Shown piece by piece: positions 1 through 6,153 of a DNA stretch of 17,630 bases (its first letter is position 1; each line of letters opens with the position of its first letter). This DNA is from CAYVJW01 sp964451885 (GTDB taxonomy: Bacteria; Patescibacteriota; Gracilibacteria; UBA4473), in the NCBI GenBank assembly GCA_964451885.1, contig CAYVJW010000029.1:1-17630 (forward strand), read 5' to 3'. A model generated the notes under the pieces. That model did no database searches, had not been told where the DNA came from, and worked only from the letters and a program-made list of their open reading frames with translations. Made by a program: the position numbers and the translations under genes.

Positions 1-35
1 CTCTTCTCGAAATGAATTAATCTTATTTTGCTTTG

Positions 36-143
36 TTAGCATGAAACAGCCCTGCAAGAAGCCGAAAAGAAACCTAATACAGCGAACATACAGACTAAAA
101 TAATTCCCGCTGTTTTTAGATATTTTTTAATTCTTGCTCTCAT
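36..143 (-). CDS. Membrane micro-protein B, 35 aa (tandem paralogue)
   Basis: A 35-codon frame that starts MRARIKKYLKTAGIILV and ends in TAA. It has a basic N-terminus (about residues 1-10) followed by one hydrophobic helix (about 11-29) and a short Cys-containing tail, so it is probably a single-pass inner-membrane peptide. The start is set by comparison with the neighbour at 152-289: over the first 29 residues about 16 are identical, and the DNA around the two start codons matches in 22 of 24 bases. A longer reading from 224 in the same frame exists, but its extra part overlaps the neighbour in another frame and is unlikely to be translated. It starts 8 bases after the stop of the neighbour, so it probably shares its mRNA. 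Function unknown; an immunity, holin-like or toxin peptide are all possible. Confidence 0.6.
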   Translation of the reverse strand: MRARIKKYLKTAGIILVCMFAVLGFFSASCRAVSC

Positions 144-151
144 AGATGAAT

Positions 152-289
152 TTAAAAGTAAGGATCGGTAATTAATGGCATCGTAATGATTGCATAAATC
201 GCACAAGCCGTATATACACCCCAAAGTGCAAATATAAGAACAAGGGAAATTCCTAACACTTTCAGGTATTTTTTAATTTTTGCTTTCAT
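152..289 (-). CDS. Membrane micro-protein A, 45 aa (tandem paralogue)
   Basis: A 45-codon frame starting MKAKIKKYLKVLGISLV and ending in TAA. Layout: basic head (residues 1-10), hydrophobic helix from about 11 to 36, short polar tail ending DPYF. Its ATG overlaps the TGA stop of the upstream DUF6973-like frame as ATGA, which suggests translational coupling; a weak AGGA lies about 9 bases upstream. It is a clear paralogue of the peptide at 36-143. I do not recognise the family. Its place directly behind a toxin-like domain makes an immunity role conceivable, but nothing in the sequence proves it. Confidence 0.65.
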   Translation of the reverse strand: MKAKIKKYLKVLGISLVLIFALWGVYTACAIYAIITMPLITDPYF

Positions 290-648
290 AGGAAGTCCTG
301 AATAAGTTCTAAAATTAGCTCTCTTTTTTTAGAAGTAACCTCTTGGAGATCTTTTATGATATCATCTTGTCTTTTTGCTATTTCAAAAAGCTCCAGAGGT
401 GTTTTATTTGGATATTTTTTGGCGTATTCACGACCTTGAAAATTATTCCAAAAATCCATGATATTATCCCGGGAAAAATCTTCTTTATTTCTCAAGCTTT
501 CCCAAAAAATTTCATGATGGGTCGAAATTATGGCGGCATTTTCCACTCCAAACTTGCGAACTAAAATTACATTCCAACAAAAATGACGACAGGCATCGAC
601 TTCGTTATCATCAAGAATTCGTATCTTTTTTCCTTCTTCATTGATGAA
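286..648 (-). CDS. DUF6973-like C-terminal domain, reached by a -1 shift from the frame at 567-1628
   Basis: This frame continues the protein begun at 1628 if the ribosome or polymerase slips back one base in the T9 run at 655-647. The join reads KHIFF then FINEEGKKIRILDDNEVDACRH, and the full product would be 447 aa. Fused-protein motifs: D345 with R348-H349 and W352-N353, then H371-H372-E373, then D392 followed by N395-N396 and G399-R400. This D..RH..WN / HE / D..NN..GR pattern is what I know from the DUF6973 domain, often at the C-terminus of polymorphic toxin-like proteins; the assignment is from memory. Read alone, the frame has only a GTG at 546 as start, which would cut off the first motif. 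It ends in TGA, overlapping the start of micro-protein A. Confidence 0.6.
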   Translation of the reverse strand, partial: FINEEGKKIRILDDNEVDACRHFCWNVILVRKFGVENAAIISTHHEIFWESLRNKEDFSRDNIMDFWNNFQGREYAKKYPNKTPLELFEIAKRQDDIIKDLQEVTSKKRELILELIQDFL

Positions 649-1628
649 AAAAAAATATGTTTATCCGCATACAAGTGAGAAATTTCATATGATTGCCCAA
701 TAGTTCTCCGCAAAGCGAATGGATCTACTCTTGCTTCGGCAGGTAAGTCCAACCATTCAGAAGCTTTAGCTATCCAACGATCTAAAGTTTTTTTCTGATC
801 ATATTTCGTCTCACCCAGAATTTCTATTTTCACCTGCTCCAAAAAAGGCATCTCGTCATACCAAATCTCCACGGAGAAATCACTTTTGTTAAATGCAAAT
901 TGGTCTCCCGAAAGCATGAGTGTTTCAGGAGTTCCTTTCGATAAATCTCCGGAGAAAAAAAAGTTCTGATACTTCTTAGAAGTCGGTGCCTGAGGATTTG
1001 TGACAATTTTGTCGTTTGCATAAACCTTAATGTTATCTCCATCGGTTGAATTTTTTTGCTTTCCGCTTTTGCAAGTAGCCGAAATATCAATCAAATTAAC
1101 CCGGAAAGGATCTGTATTGAACTGCCCTTGAAAAACGAAACTTTTCCAAGGAATTCCTCCTTCATCAGTTTTTGTACCGGGAGCTGTTTCTTGAAAATCA
1201 AAAATAGCATTTTCGATTGTTTTTCCCTCCTGATTCAACTGCAAAACTTTAATTTCTTTTAGAACGGGCTTTCCATCAGCCGTAAATTTTAAAGTTTGTT
1301 TCCCTGATGCAAGTTTTACGAAAAAGAAAATCGTTTTTTCGCTCCCTTTTAAACTGTCTCCATCCCAAGAGGCGGCTGTTCCAAACCCCTGCCATGATTT
1401 TTTGGCATTGTGTACCTCTTCCTGTCCAAATTTATAATTGTTTAAAGTAACTCTTAAATCATCGTCATCCCCCGTCTTATTCTGTTTTTTATTTTTGGCT
1501 GAAGCTGTAATAGCAATGATATAAATTCCTTCATCTTTTATTTCAAAAGTCGTTTCAGCATCTTCCCACTCGTAATTATTTCCTCCCTGACTTAATGGAA
1601 AATCTATTTTTTGAAAAATAGTCTTCAT
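567..1628 (-). CDS. Duplicated beta-rich domain protein, N-terminal part of a frameshifted gene
   Basis: The frame encodes 353 aa, of which the first 327 appear genuine; the last 26 after the T9 run look like out-of-frame translation. Residues 1-130 and about 135-280 are two copies of a beta-sandwich-like unit. Both contain a strand of the type I.I.A..KN-K-Q or D.SA..KSGKQ followed by an acidic TGDDDD or TDGDN segment and an L/K-V-N strand, so an internal duplication is clear though diverged. Acidic loops could bind calcium or sugars (inference). No signal peptide or membrane helix is seen. A linker at about 285-325 leads to the DUF6973-like domain encoded in the -1 frame (286-648). No Shine-Dalgarno site precedes the ATG. 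Product unrecognised; toxin-like by its C-terminus only. Confidence 0.6.
   Translation of the reverse strand: MKTIFQKIDFPLSQGGNNYEWEDAETTFEIKDEGIYIIAITASAKNKKQNKTGDDDDLRVTLNNYKFGQEEVHNAKKSWQGFGTAASWDGDSLKGSEKTIFFFVKLASGKQTLKFTADGKPVLKEIKVLQLNQEGKTIENAIFDFQETAPGTKTDEGGIPWKSFVFQGQFNTDPFRVNLIDISATCKSGKQKNSTDGDNIKVYANDKIVTNPQAPTSKKYQNFFFSGDLSKGTPETLMLSGDQFAFNKSDFSVEIWYDEMPFLEQVKIEILGETKYDQKKTLDRWIAKASEWLDLPAEARVDPFALRRTIGQSYEISHLYADKHIFFSSMKKEKRYEFLMITKSMPVVIFVGM
647..655 (-). other. T9 slippery run, probable -1 frameshift point
   Basis: On the coding strand nine Ts follow ACATA. The upstream frame reads ATT TTT TTT TCA, so the run contains the heptamer T TTT TTT in the phase needed for simultaneous -1 slippage. 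A -1 shift here restores a 120-residue continuation with conserved motifs. Programmed ribosomal slippage, transcriptional slippage, a real indel mutation and a homopolymer sequencing error would all look the same. I found no obvious strong stem-loop directly downstream. Confidence 0.6.
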
Positions 1629-1689
1629 AACTATATCGTAATGAATCGTATTGTTTTTTCAATGCTTTAGTTTGTCAAAAACAGCCTAT

Positions 1690-1872
1690 TCAGATGAATA
1701 AAACTGGAATTTGCATCGGTAAAAAACCGTCGGATAGAGTCCACGAAGTCCAGCCATTGCTTAAATCAGCGATTTTAGCAACTTCTTGAACTGCGGGAGT
1801 TGGCTCTAGGATTAGCCTCCCGTTGTTTAGGGTGCGTTTCGAGAAAAATAAATCGAGCACCTCTCTCTTCAC
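1690..1872 (-). CDS. Orphan 60-codon frame, possibly a gene remnant
   Basis: A GTG-started frame of 60 aa ending 61 bases before the ATG of the frameshifted gene. The middle part (NNGRLILEPTPAVQEVAK followed by a GWTSW segment) looks like real protein, while the end (FLPMQIPVLFI) does not. A perfect TATAAT lies at 1881-1886 on this strand, just upstream of the GTG, but I see no matching -35 box. I do not recognise the family. It may be a truncated gene or a short leader frame; non-coding is also possible. Confidence 0.3.
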   Translation of the reverse strand: MKREVLDLFFSKRTLNNGRLILEPTPAVQEVAKIADLSNGWTSWTLSDGFLPMQIPVLFI

Positions 1873-1954
1873 ATCACTGCATTATATAGATTTATAAAAA
1901 ATTGAGGAATATTGTAATATTGTGAAAGTTTTTAGAAATTTAGATGATGTGAAG
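1867..1954. repeat. 10-bp perfect inverted repeat enclosing an AT-rich core
   Basis: CTTCACATCA at 1867-1876 is the exact complement of TGATGTGAAG at 1945-1954. Between them lie about 68 AT-rich bases that include AATATT-GT-AATATT. It overlaps the start of the 1690-1872 frame. It could be a cruciform, an operator, or the ends of a decayed element. Confidence 0.45.
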
Positions 1955-2106
1955 CTGTGATGAAATTGTTCAAGTTATTTTGTCGGTTGCCCTAAGTTAT
2001 TTTGTGACTGAGACTTAGTGGTTTTCTTGAGATTATCCGAAACTTTGAGTTTTTTTAAATATTCATCTGACGTGAAAATGTGATGAAATTTTGAATGTTA
2101 TTTTGT
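1928..2106. repeat. Two diverged 56-58 bp direct repeats plus GTTATTTTGT triplication
   Basis: Unit 1 (1928-1983) and unit 2 (2049-2106) share the order GTTTTT..AAAT, GTGAA, TGTGATGAAATT and GTTATTTTGT with small gaps, roughly three quarters identical. A third GTTATTTTGT stands at 1996-2005, so AAGTTATTTTGT occurs twice within 35 bases. The stretch 1873-2113 holds no convincing gene; these repeats are its content. Unit 2 abuts the glyA fragment. Confidence 0.5.
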
Positions 2107-2113
2107 TACAAAG

Positions 2114-2201
2114 CCATAGCTTTGGCATTCTTCAGAACCTGCATTACATAGTCATGAAACTTCGGATTTAATCCTTCCCCGAAATACATCGATTTTCTGT
2201 T
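2114..2201 (-). pseudogene. Decayed fragment of a second glyA
   Basis: The DNA aligns without gaps to the intact glyA at 3214-3301: about 65 of 88 bases match, including 21 in a row (CCATAGCTTTGGCATTCTTCA). Read on the minus strand it gives RKSMYFGEGLNPKFHDY then VMQVLKNAKAM, against AKAVCFGEALRPEFQDY then AKQILKNAKAM in the intact enzyme (17 of 28 residues). A TAA stop follows two codons after KAM, and no further homology is seen on either side. The protein-level similarity exceeds chance and the reading frame is preserved, so this is a diverged gene copy, not a recent duplication. Confidence 0.75.
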
Positions 2202-2228
2202 GACATTTAGTTGTAAATATCACATAAG
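2200..2228 (+). promoter_or_regulatory. Probable sigma-70 type promoter for the M23 gene
   Basis: A perfect -35 TTGACA (2200-2205) is followed after 17 bases by CATAAG (2223-2228), a 4-of-6 match to the -10 box. Transcription would start near 2235, about 16 bases before the ATG at 2251. Confidence 0.4.
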
Positions 2229-2250
2229 TACGCAGCTAAAATTATTTAAC

Positions 2251-2841
2251 ATGTCCAATTTACAAATTAAAGAATTATCACATTTTGAAGAGGCGGGAAT
2301 TATCCGTGAGGAGCCATGCTATTTGCCTTTTGATGCAAACACGTATAACCCAATCCTTACGCAAGGATTTGATGGGCCTTGGTCTCATAAAAAAATTTCT
2401 GTATCCACAGATTTGTATAACTATAAAATGGATCTTACTTATTCTACTGATTGGGCACTCGATCCCGGTACGCTCGTCAGAGCAACACGAGCAGGGATAG
2501 TTCGTATTATTTTTGATCAAAGTGATGCATATTATGAAGGTGAAGACTCAGAAACAGGGATTCCTTTTGCACTTGCCGGAAAGACAAATTTTGTTGTTGT
2601 TGTGCATCCAAATAAGATGAAGAGTATTTATTCTCATTTATGGAAAGATAGTATTCGTGTAAGAGTGGGGCAGCAGGTTGAACGTGGTCAGGAATTAGCC
2701 GAATCAGGAAAAAGCGGATGGATTGGACCGATTCCACATCTTCATTTTCACATGGTGTCGGATAACGTCAATATAAAAAGTTCTCCATTTACTTTCATCG
2801 ACTATCCAGATTCATTGTATCACAAGGATATTCCGATTTAA
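2251..2841 (+). CDS. M23/LytM-family metallopeptidase homologue
   Basis: A 196-aa protein with the M23 fold typical of peptidoglycan endopeptidases that cut peptide crosslinks. The zinc ligands can be placed: H46 in GPWSHKK, D67 in YSTDWALDPGT, and H163/H165 in PHLHFH, with H129 in YSHL as the usual catalytic helper. The family pattern QG..G..SH...D.a...GT.V.A...G.V is present, but the spacing from H46 to D67 is longer than usual because of an insertion (residues 49-63). There is no signal peptide or membrane helix with this ATG; an upstream TTG at 2200 adds 17 residues without creating one. The export route is therefore unclear, and a phage-like or cytosolic role is possible. Its stop lies 4 bases from the stop of convergent glyA. 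Confidence 0.8.
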   Translation: MSNLQIKELSHFEEAGIIREEPCYLPFDANTYNPILTQGFDGPWSHKKISVSTDLYNYKMDLTYSTDWALDPGTLVRATRAGIVRIIFDQSDAYYEGEDSETGIPFALAGKTNFVVVVHPNKMKSIYSHLWKDSIRVRVGQQVERGQELAESGKSGWIGPIPHLHFHMVSDNVNIKSSPFTFIDYPDSLYHKDIPI

Positions 2842-2868
2842 GCCCTTAGAAACTCTTCGGAATCGGAA
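2831..2868. terminator. Hairpin across two convergent stop codons
   Basis: TTCCGATT (2831-2838) and AATCGGAA (2861-2868) form a perfect 8-bp stem with a 22-base loop holding both stop codons (M23 gene at 2841, glyA at 2846). No T-run follows on either strand, so factor-independent termination is uncertain. Confidence 0.3.
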
Positions 2869-4117
2869 ACTTCTTACAAAGTTCTTTTATCTCTGCATGA
2901 ATCTCAAGTTTCTTAGTTTCATCTTTTCGATGTTCCAGTGTATCCAACATGAGTTCAGCTACCCGGGCGCATTCAATTTCTTTAAACCCTCTGGTGGTAA
3001 TAGCCGGCGACCCAAACCTGATCCCGGAAGGATTAAGTGGCTTTCTTGGATCATCCGCGATCATATTCATGTTCAGCGTAATGCCTACTTCATCCAACAC
3101 CGTTTGAGCCCTCTTTCCAGAAACGCCCATTGACCCGTACACATCAGCCAGGATAAGATGATTTGAAGTTCCCCCCGTGATCATTCGAACGCCTCTTTTT
3201 TGGAACACTCCTTCCATAGCTTTGGCATTCTTCAAAATCTGTTTCGCATAATCCTGAAACTCCGGCCTTAAAGCCTCGCCAAAACACACCGCTTTTGCCG
3301 TAATCTGATGCATGTGGGGGCCTCCCTGAAATCCCGGAAAAACCGTCTTATCGATTTTTTTTGCAATTTCCGGATCTTCCCGAGTCATGATAAGCCCTCC
3401 CCGAGGACCGCGAAGAGTTTTATGTGTCGTAGTAAGGATTACATCAAAACCGTAGTCAAAAGGATTTTTCACCGCCTTCCCGGCGATAAGCCCCGCAATA
3501 TGCGCCATGTCAGCCACCGCCAAAGCTCCGACTTTCCGGGCGATATCCACAAAATTGCCGTAGTCCAGTTCCCGAGGATAAGCCGAAAATCCGGCCAGTA
3601 TAACCTTTGGTTTCTCTCTTTTAGCTGTTTCCCGAAGCTCTTCATAATCAATCTCCCCGGTTTCAATGTCCTTCATCTTATACCGGACAAAATTGAAAAT
3701 CTTCGCAATATAAGTCACAGGATGCCCATGGGTCAGATGTCCTCCGTGGCTCAAATCCATCCCCAGGATAGTATCCCCCGGCTCCATAAGCGCAAAATAA
3801 GTCGCAACATTCGCCGGTGCCCCGGAAAGAGGCTGGACATTCGCATATTTACAGTTAAAAAGTTCACAAGCCCGGTCCCGCGCCAGGTTCTCTACCGTAT
3901 CGGTAAACTCCTGCCCTCCATAGTATCTTCTTCCAGGATATCCTTCGGAATATTTATTCGTCAGTACAGATCCCGCTGCTTCCAGCACGGCTCTGGAAAC
4001 ATAGTTTTCAGAAGGGATGAGCTCCAGGCCTTCAGCCTCGCGTTTTTGTTCACCCAGGATAGCGGCTGCTACGGCCGGGTCTGATTTTTGGAGGAAGGGG
4101 AATGTGGGGTGAGACAT
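2846..4117 (-). CDS. glyA: Serine hydroxymethyltransferase
   Basis: A 423-aa PLP enzyme that interconverts serine and glycine and loads tetrahydrofolate with a one-carbon unit, feeding purine, thymidylate and methionine synthesis in the cytoplasm. Family landmarks are intact: LIPSENYVS (33-41), NKYSEGYPGRRYYGG (54-68), DLSHGGHLTHG (121-131), DMAHIAGLIA (203-212), and the PLP lysine K233 in TTTHKTLRGPRGG. The length is normal for bacteria. I chose the ATG at 4117 (MSHPTF); a TTG four codons upstream is possible. There is no clear Shine-Dalgarno site. It is a separate unit from miaB, with 234 bases between this ATG and the miaB stop. A decayed second copy lies at 2114-2201. Confidence 0.97.
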   Translation of the reverse strand: MSHPTFPFLQKSDPAVAAAILGEQKREAEGLELIPSENYVSRAVLEAAGSVLTNKYSEGYPGRRYYGGQEFTDTVENLARDRACELFNCKYANVQPLSGAPANVATYFALMEPGDTILGMDLSHGGHLTHGHPVTYIAKIFNFVRYKMKDIETGEIDYEELRETAKREKPKVILAGFSAYPRELDYGNFVDIARKVGALAVADMAHIAGLIAGKAVKNPFDYGFDVILTTTHKTLRGPRGGLIMTREDPEIAKKIDKTVFPGFQGGPHMHQITAKAVCFGEALRPEFQDYAKQILKNAKAMEGVFQKRGVRMITGGTSNHLILADVYGSMGVSGKRAQTVLDEVGITLNMNMIADDPRKPLNPSGIRFGSPAITTRGFKEIECARVAELMLDTLEHRKDETKKLEIHAEIKELCKKFPIPKSF

Positions 4118-4246
4118 TTCAATTATCAATTAAGAATTATCACATCACTTGTACAGTTTTTTGGGGTAGAATTCAATTTTACGGTTAATTTCATATTGAT
4201 AAAATTAAAATAATCATTATTCTATATGTTGTCAGGTTTGTTGTTC

Positions 4247-4265
4247 AATGTTTATCGAAAACATT
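4247..4265. promoter_or_regulatory. Perfect 7-bp palindrome upstream of glyA
   Basis: AATGTTT-ATCGA-AAACATT lies about 130 bases upstream of the glyA start. On the glyA strand TTGAAC (complement of 4240-4245) with TATAGA 16 bases further could be a weak promoter nearby. The palindrome could be an operator or an incidental hairpin. The remaining gap 4130-4246 shows only AT-rich sequence. Confidence 0.25.
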
Positions 4266-4306
4266 CCTGCTTTCGGCCGATGTTTGAAATTCCGTTCACT
4301 GGTTAA

Positions 4307-4329
4307 CGCTCCACGTATAACATGGAGCG
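4307..4329 (-). terminator. Hairpin downstream of miaB
   Basis: CGCTCCA (4307-4313) and TGGAGCG (4323-4329) form a perfect GC-rich 7-bp stem with a 9-base loop, 23 bases after the miaB stop. Only TTAACC follows, so it is a weak intrinsic terminator at best. Confidence 0.4.
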
Positions 4330-4351
4330 AGCAAGTGGAGAAGAATATAAA

Positions 4352-5707
4352 TTATTTTCTAAGCTCTACCATCTTTCCGCATAGCGGATACCCATAAAGC
4401 GTATACCCTTTCTGCCCCTCAATCTCCACCTCCACCTCCTTTTCCGCATACGGCCGGCCGGAAAGGAAACCTACCTCAAAAAACTCCCGGCTTCTCCCGG
4501 TATTTTTAAAATGCCCGTTTTCGGCAGGCTCGGAACTTTCTACCAGTATATTTAAATGGCTGCCGATTTTCTTATTTCTGTGCGCAATCCCCGTAGCCTT
4601 GATTATTGCATCAAATGCATGAAAACGCCGCTTCTTTTCCTCAAGCGGCACAAATTCATCTTCCATTTTCGCCGCTGGCGTATTTTTTCTGGGAGAAAAA
4701 ATAGCCGTATAAGAAAAAGAAAAATTAACCCGGCGCGCAAAATCGCAGAGTTGGGCAAAATCTTCTTCCGTTTCTCCCGGAAACCCAACGATGATATCTG
4801 TAGCGATCATGCAATCCGGCAGGCGCGTGCGGATTTTTTCAATGATTTTTTCATAATGCTCTACTGTATAGTTTCGATTCATAGCTTTCAAAACCCTGTC
4901 AGAACCATGCTGCGCCGGCAGATGTATATATGGGCAGGCTGTTTTCATTTCCGCCAACGTGTCAATGACATCATCCGTGAGATCTTGCGGGTGAGGGGAG
5001 GTGAAGCGCAATCGAGAAAGGCCGGAATACGAAAGTTGATCAATTTTTTTGATCAACTCTGAAAAGCATTTTTTCCTGTCTTCCGTGTAGGAATTTACAT
5101 TCTGCCCCAGCAGGGTTATCTCTTTTGCGCCGTTTTCAACATGCTTTTTGCATTCCTCAAAGATTTCATCCATGCCGCGTGAAATCTCCCTTCCCCGGGC
5201 GTAGGGGACAATGCAGTAAGTGCAAAATTTATTGCATCCCTGCATGATAGGGACAAAAACCTGGGCGGGATTTTGAATCTTTGGATTAATCTGGAAATAA
5301 TTTTCTGTAGAAACATCCCATGGGGATGTTTCAGGGGTTGAAAATTTATGATCCAAAAAATGCAATTTCAACAATCCCGGCAGCTGTGCCGTATCTTCAA
5401 TCCGAAAAACCAGATCAATAGGCTCGTATTGGAGTAGTTTATCATTAGAATTAGACCGGTCTCCAGTTTGGCGAACCATACACCCCGTTACCGCAATTTT
5501 AGTCTGGGGAAACTGCTTTTTTTGATTTACAATAAACCCGTACGCCTTGTCTTCGGATTTCTGCCTTACGGAACAGGTATTAACGATCAACAAATCCGGT
5601 TGTGATCCGGTAGGATGAAACCCGCATTTTTCAAGCTGGCTGGCCACTCGTTCCGAATCGGAATAATTCATCTGGCATCCGAATGTTTTGATGGCATATG
5701 TTTTCAT
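4352..5707 (-). CDS. miaB: tRNA-2-methylthio-N6-isopentenyladenosine synthase MiaB
   Basis: A 451-aa radical-SAM methylthiotransferase that adds the 2-methylthio group to i6A37 of tRNAs reading U-starting codons. The N-terminal MTTase domain has the three cluster cysteines C11 (TFGCQMN), C45 (NTCSVR) and C76 (TGCMVRQ). The radical-SAM motif is C158-NKF-C162-TY-C165 followed by IVPYARGREISR, the hallmark of this family. Further signs are LLGQNVNSY, IHLPAQHGSD and DIIVGFPGETEEDF. The C-terminal TRAM domain (about 380-451) is present. Length is typical. The RGREISR-type sequence and the LLGQNVNSY segment favour MiaB over RimO or MtaB. It starts at the ATG at 5707, divergent from the gene at 5761 across 53 bases. 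Confidence 0.95.
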   Translation of the reverse strand: MKTYAIKTFGCQMNYSDSERVASQLEKCGFHPTGSQPDLLIVNTCSVRQKSEDKAYGFIVNQKKQFPQTKIAVTGCMVRQTGDRSNSNDKLLQYEPIDLVFRIEDTAQLPGLLKLHFLDHKFSTPETSPWDVSTENYFQINPKIQNPAQVFVPIMQGCNKFCTYCIVPYARGREISRGMDEIFEECKKHVENGAKEITLLGQNVNSYTEDRKKCFSELIKKIDQLSYSGLSRLRFTSPHPQDLTDDVIDTLAEMKTACPYIHLPAQHGSDRVLKAMNRNYTVEHYEKIIEKIRTRLPDCMIATDIIVGFPGETEEDFAQLCDFARRVNFSFSYTAIFSPRKNTPAAKMEDEFVPLEEKKRRFHAFDAIIKATGIAHRNKKIGSHLNILVESSEPAENGHFKNTGRSREFFEVGFLSGRPYAEKEVEVEIEGQKGYTLYGYPLCGKMVELRK

Positions 5708-5760
5708 AACGAAAGGTTTTTACTGGTTTTTGCTTCTTTTTTCAATAAAATACGTAAGAA

Positions 5761-6153
5761 ATGATTATAGAAATCACAATCTTCCTCTTTTGTGCAATTT
5801 TTTTGTTCGGTATTTGGTTTTTAATTGTAAAAAGGCCGACTAAGCTTTCAGCTGAAAATTATAAAAAATACTCGGCAAAAATCTTGAATACAAAATACTT
5901 GGACCCGGCCCATGCCATTTTAGAATCCCACAAGATTTTTGTAGCGGCGATTTCCACTATTTGCACGGAAAAACGTCTCACTTCAGCCCAAAAAGTTTCC
6001 CGTTTCGCCAAACAATTCCCCAATGAACGAAAAATCTGGCAGTTGCATCGATTGAGAAACGAGTTGGCCCATGAGGTGGAAGTAGAGGTTTTGAAAACAC
6101 AGGCAGAGTTAGCGAGGAGGGAGTTTATACGGGCGTTGAGGGCGCTCCTCTAA
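5761..6153 (+). CDS. Membrane-anchored small protein with HEPN-like RNxxAH motif
   Basis: A 130-aa protein with one N-terminal membrane helix (about residues 4-24) and a helical cytoplasmic part. The motif RLRNELAHE near residues 98-106 matches the R-N-x-x-x-H signature found in HEPN-fold proteins, many of which are RNases. Similar membrane-plus-RNxxAH proteins are, as far as I recall, widespread in CPR genomes with unknown role. Activity is not shown: the motif alone also occurs in non-catalytic HEPN proteins. It converges on tsaB with a 4-base overlap at the stop codons. Confidence 0.65.
   Translation: MIIEITIFLFCAIFLFGIWFLIVKRPTKLSAENYKKYSAKILNTKYLDPAHAILESHKIFVAAISTICTEKRLTSAQKVSRFAKQFPNERKIWQLHRLRNELAHEVEVEVLKTQAELARREFIRALRALL

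Noticed and set aside
36..224. A 62-codon version of micro-protein B starting at 224.
   Set aside because: The paralogue shows that the homologous start is at 143; the extra part only overlaps micro-protein A out of frame.
3308..4084. A 258-codon open frame on the plus strand.
   Set aside because: It lies wholly inside glyA on the opposite strand; its translation is Arg/Ser/Pro-rich shadow sequence without domains.
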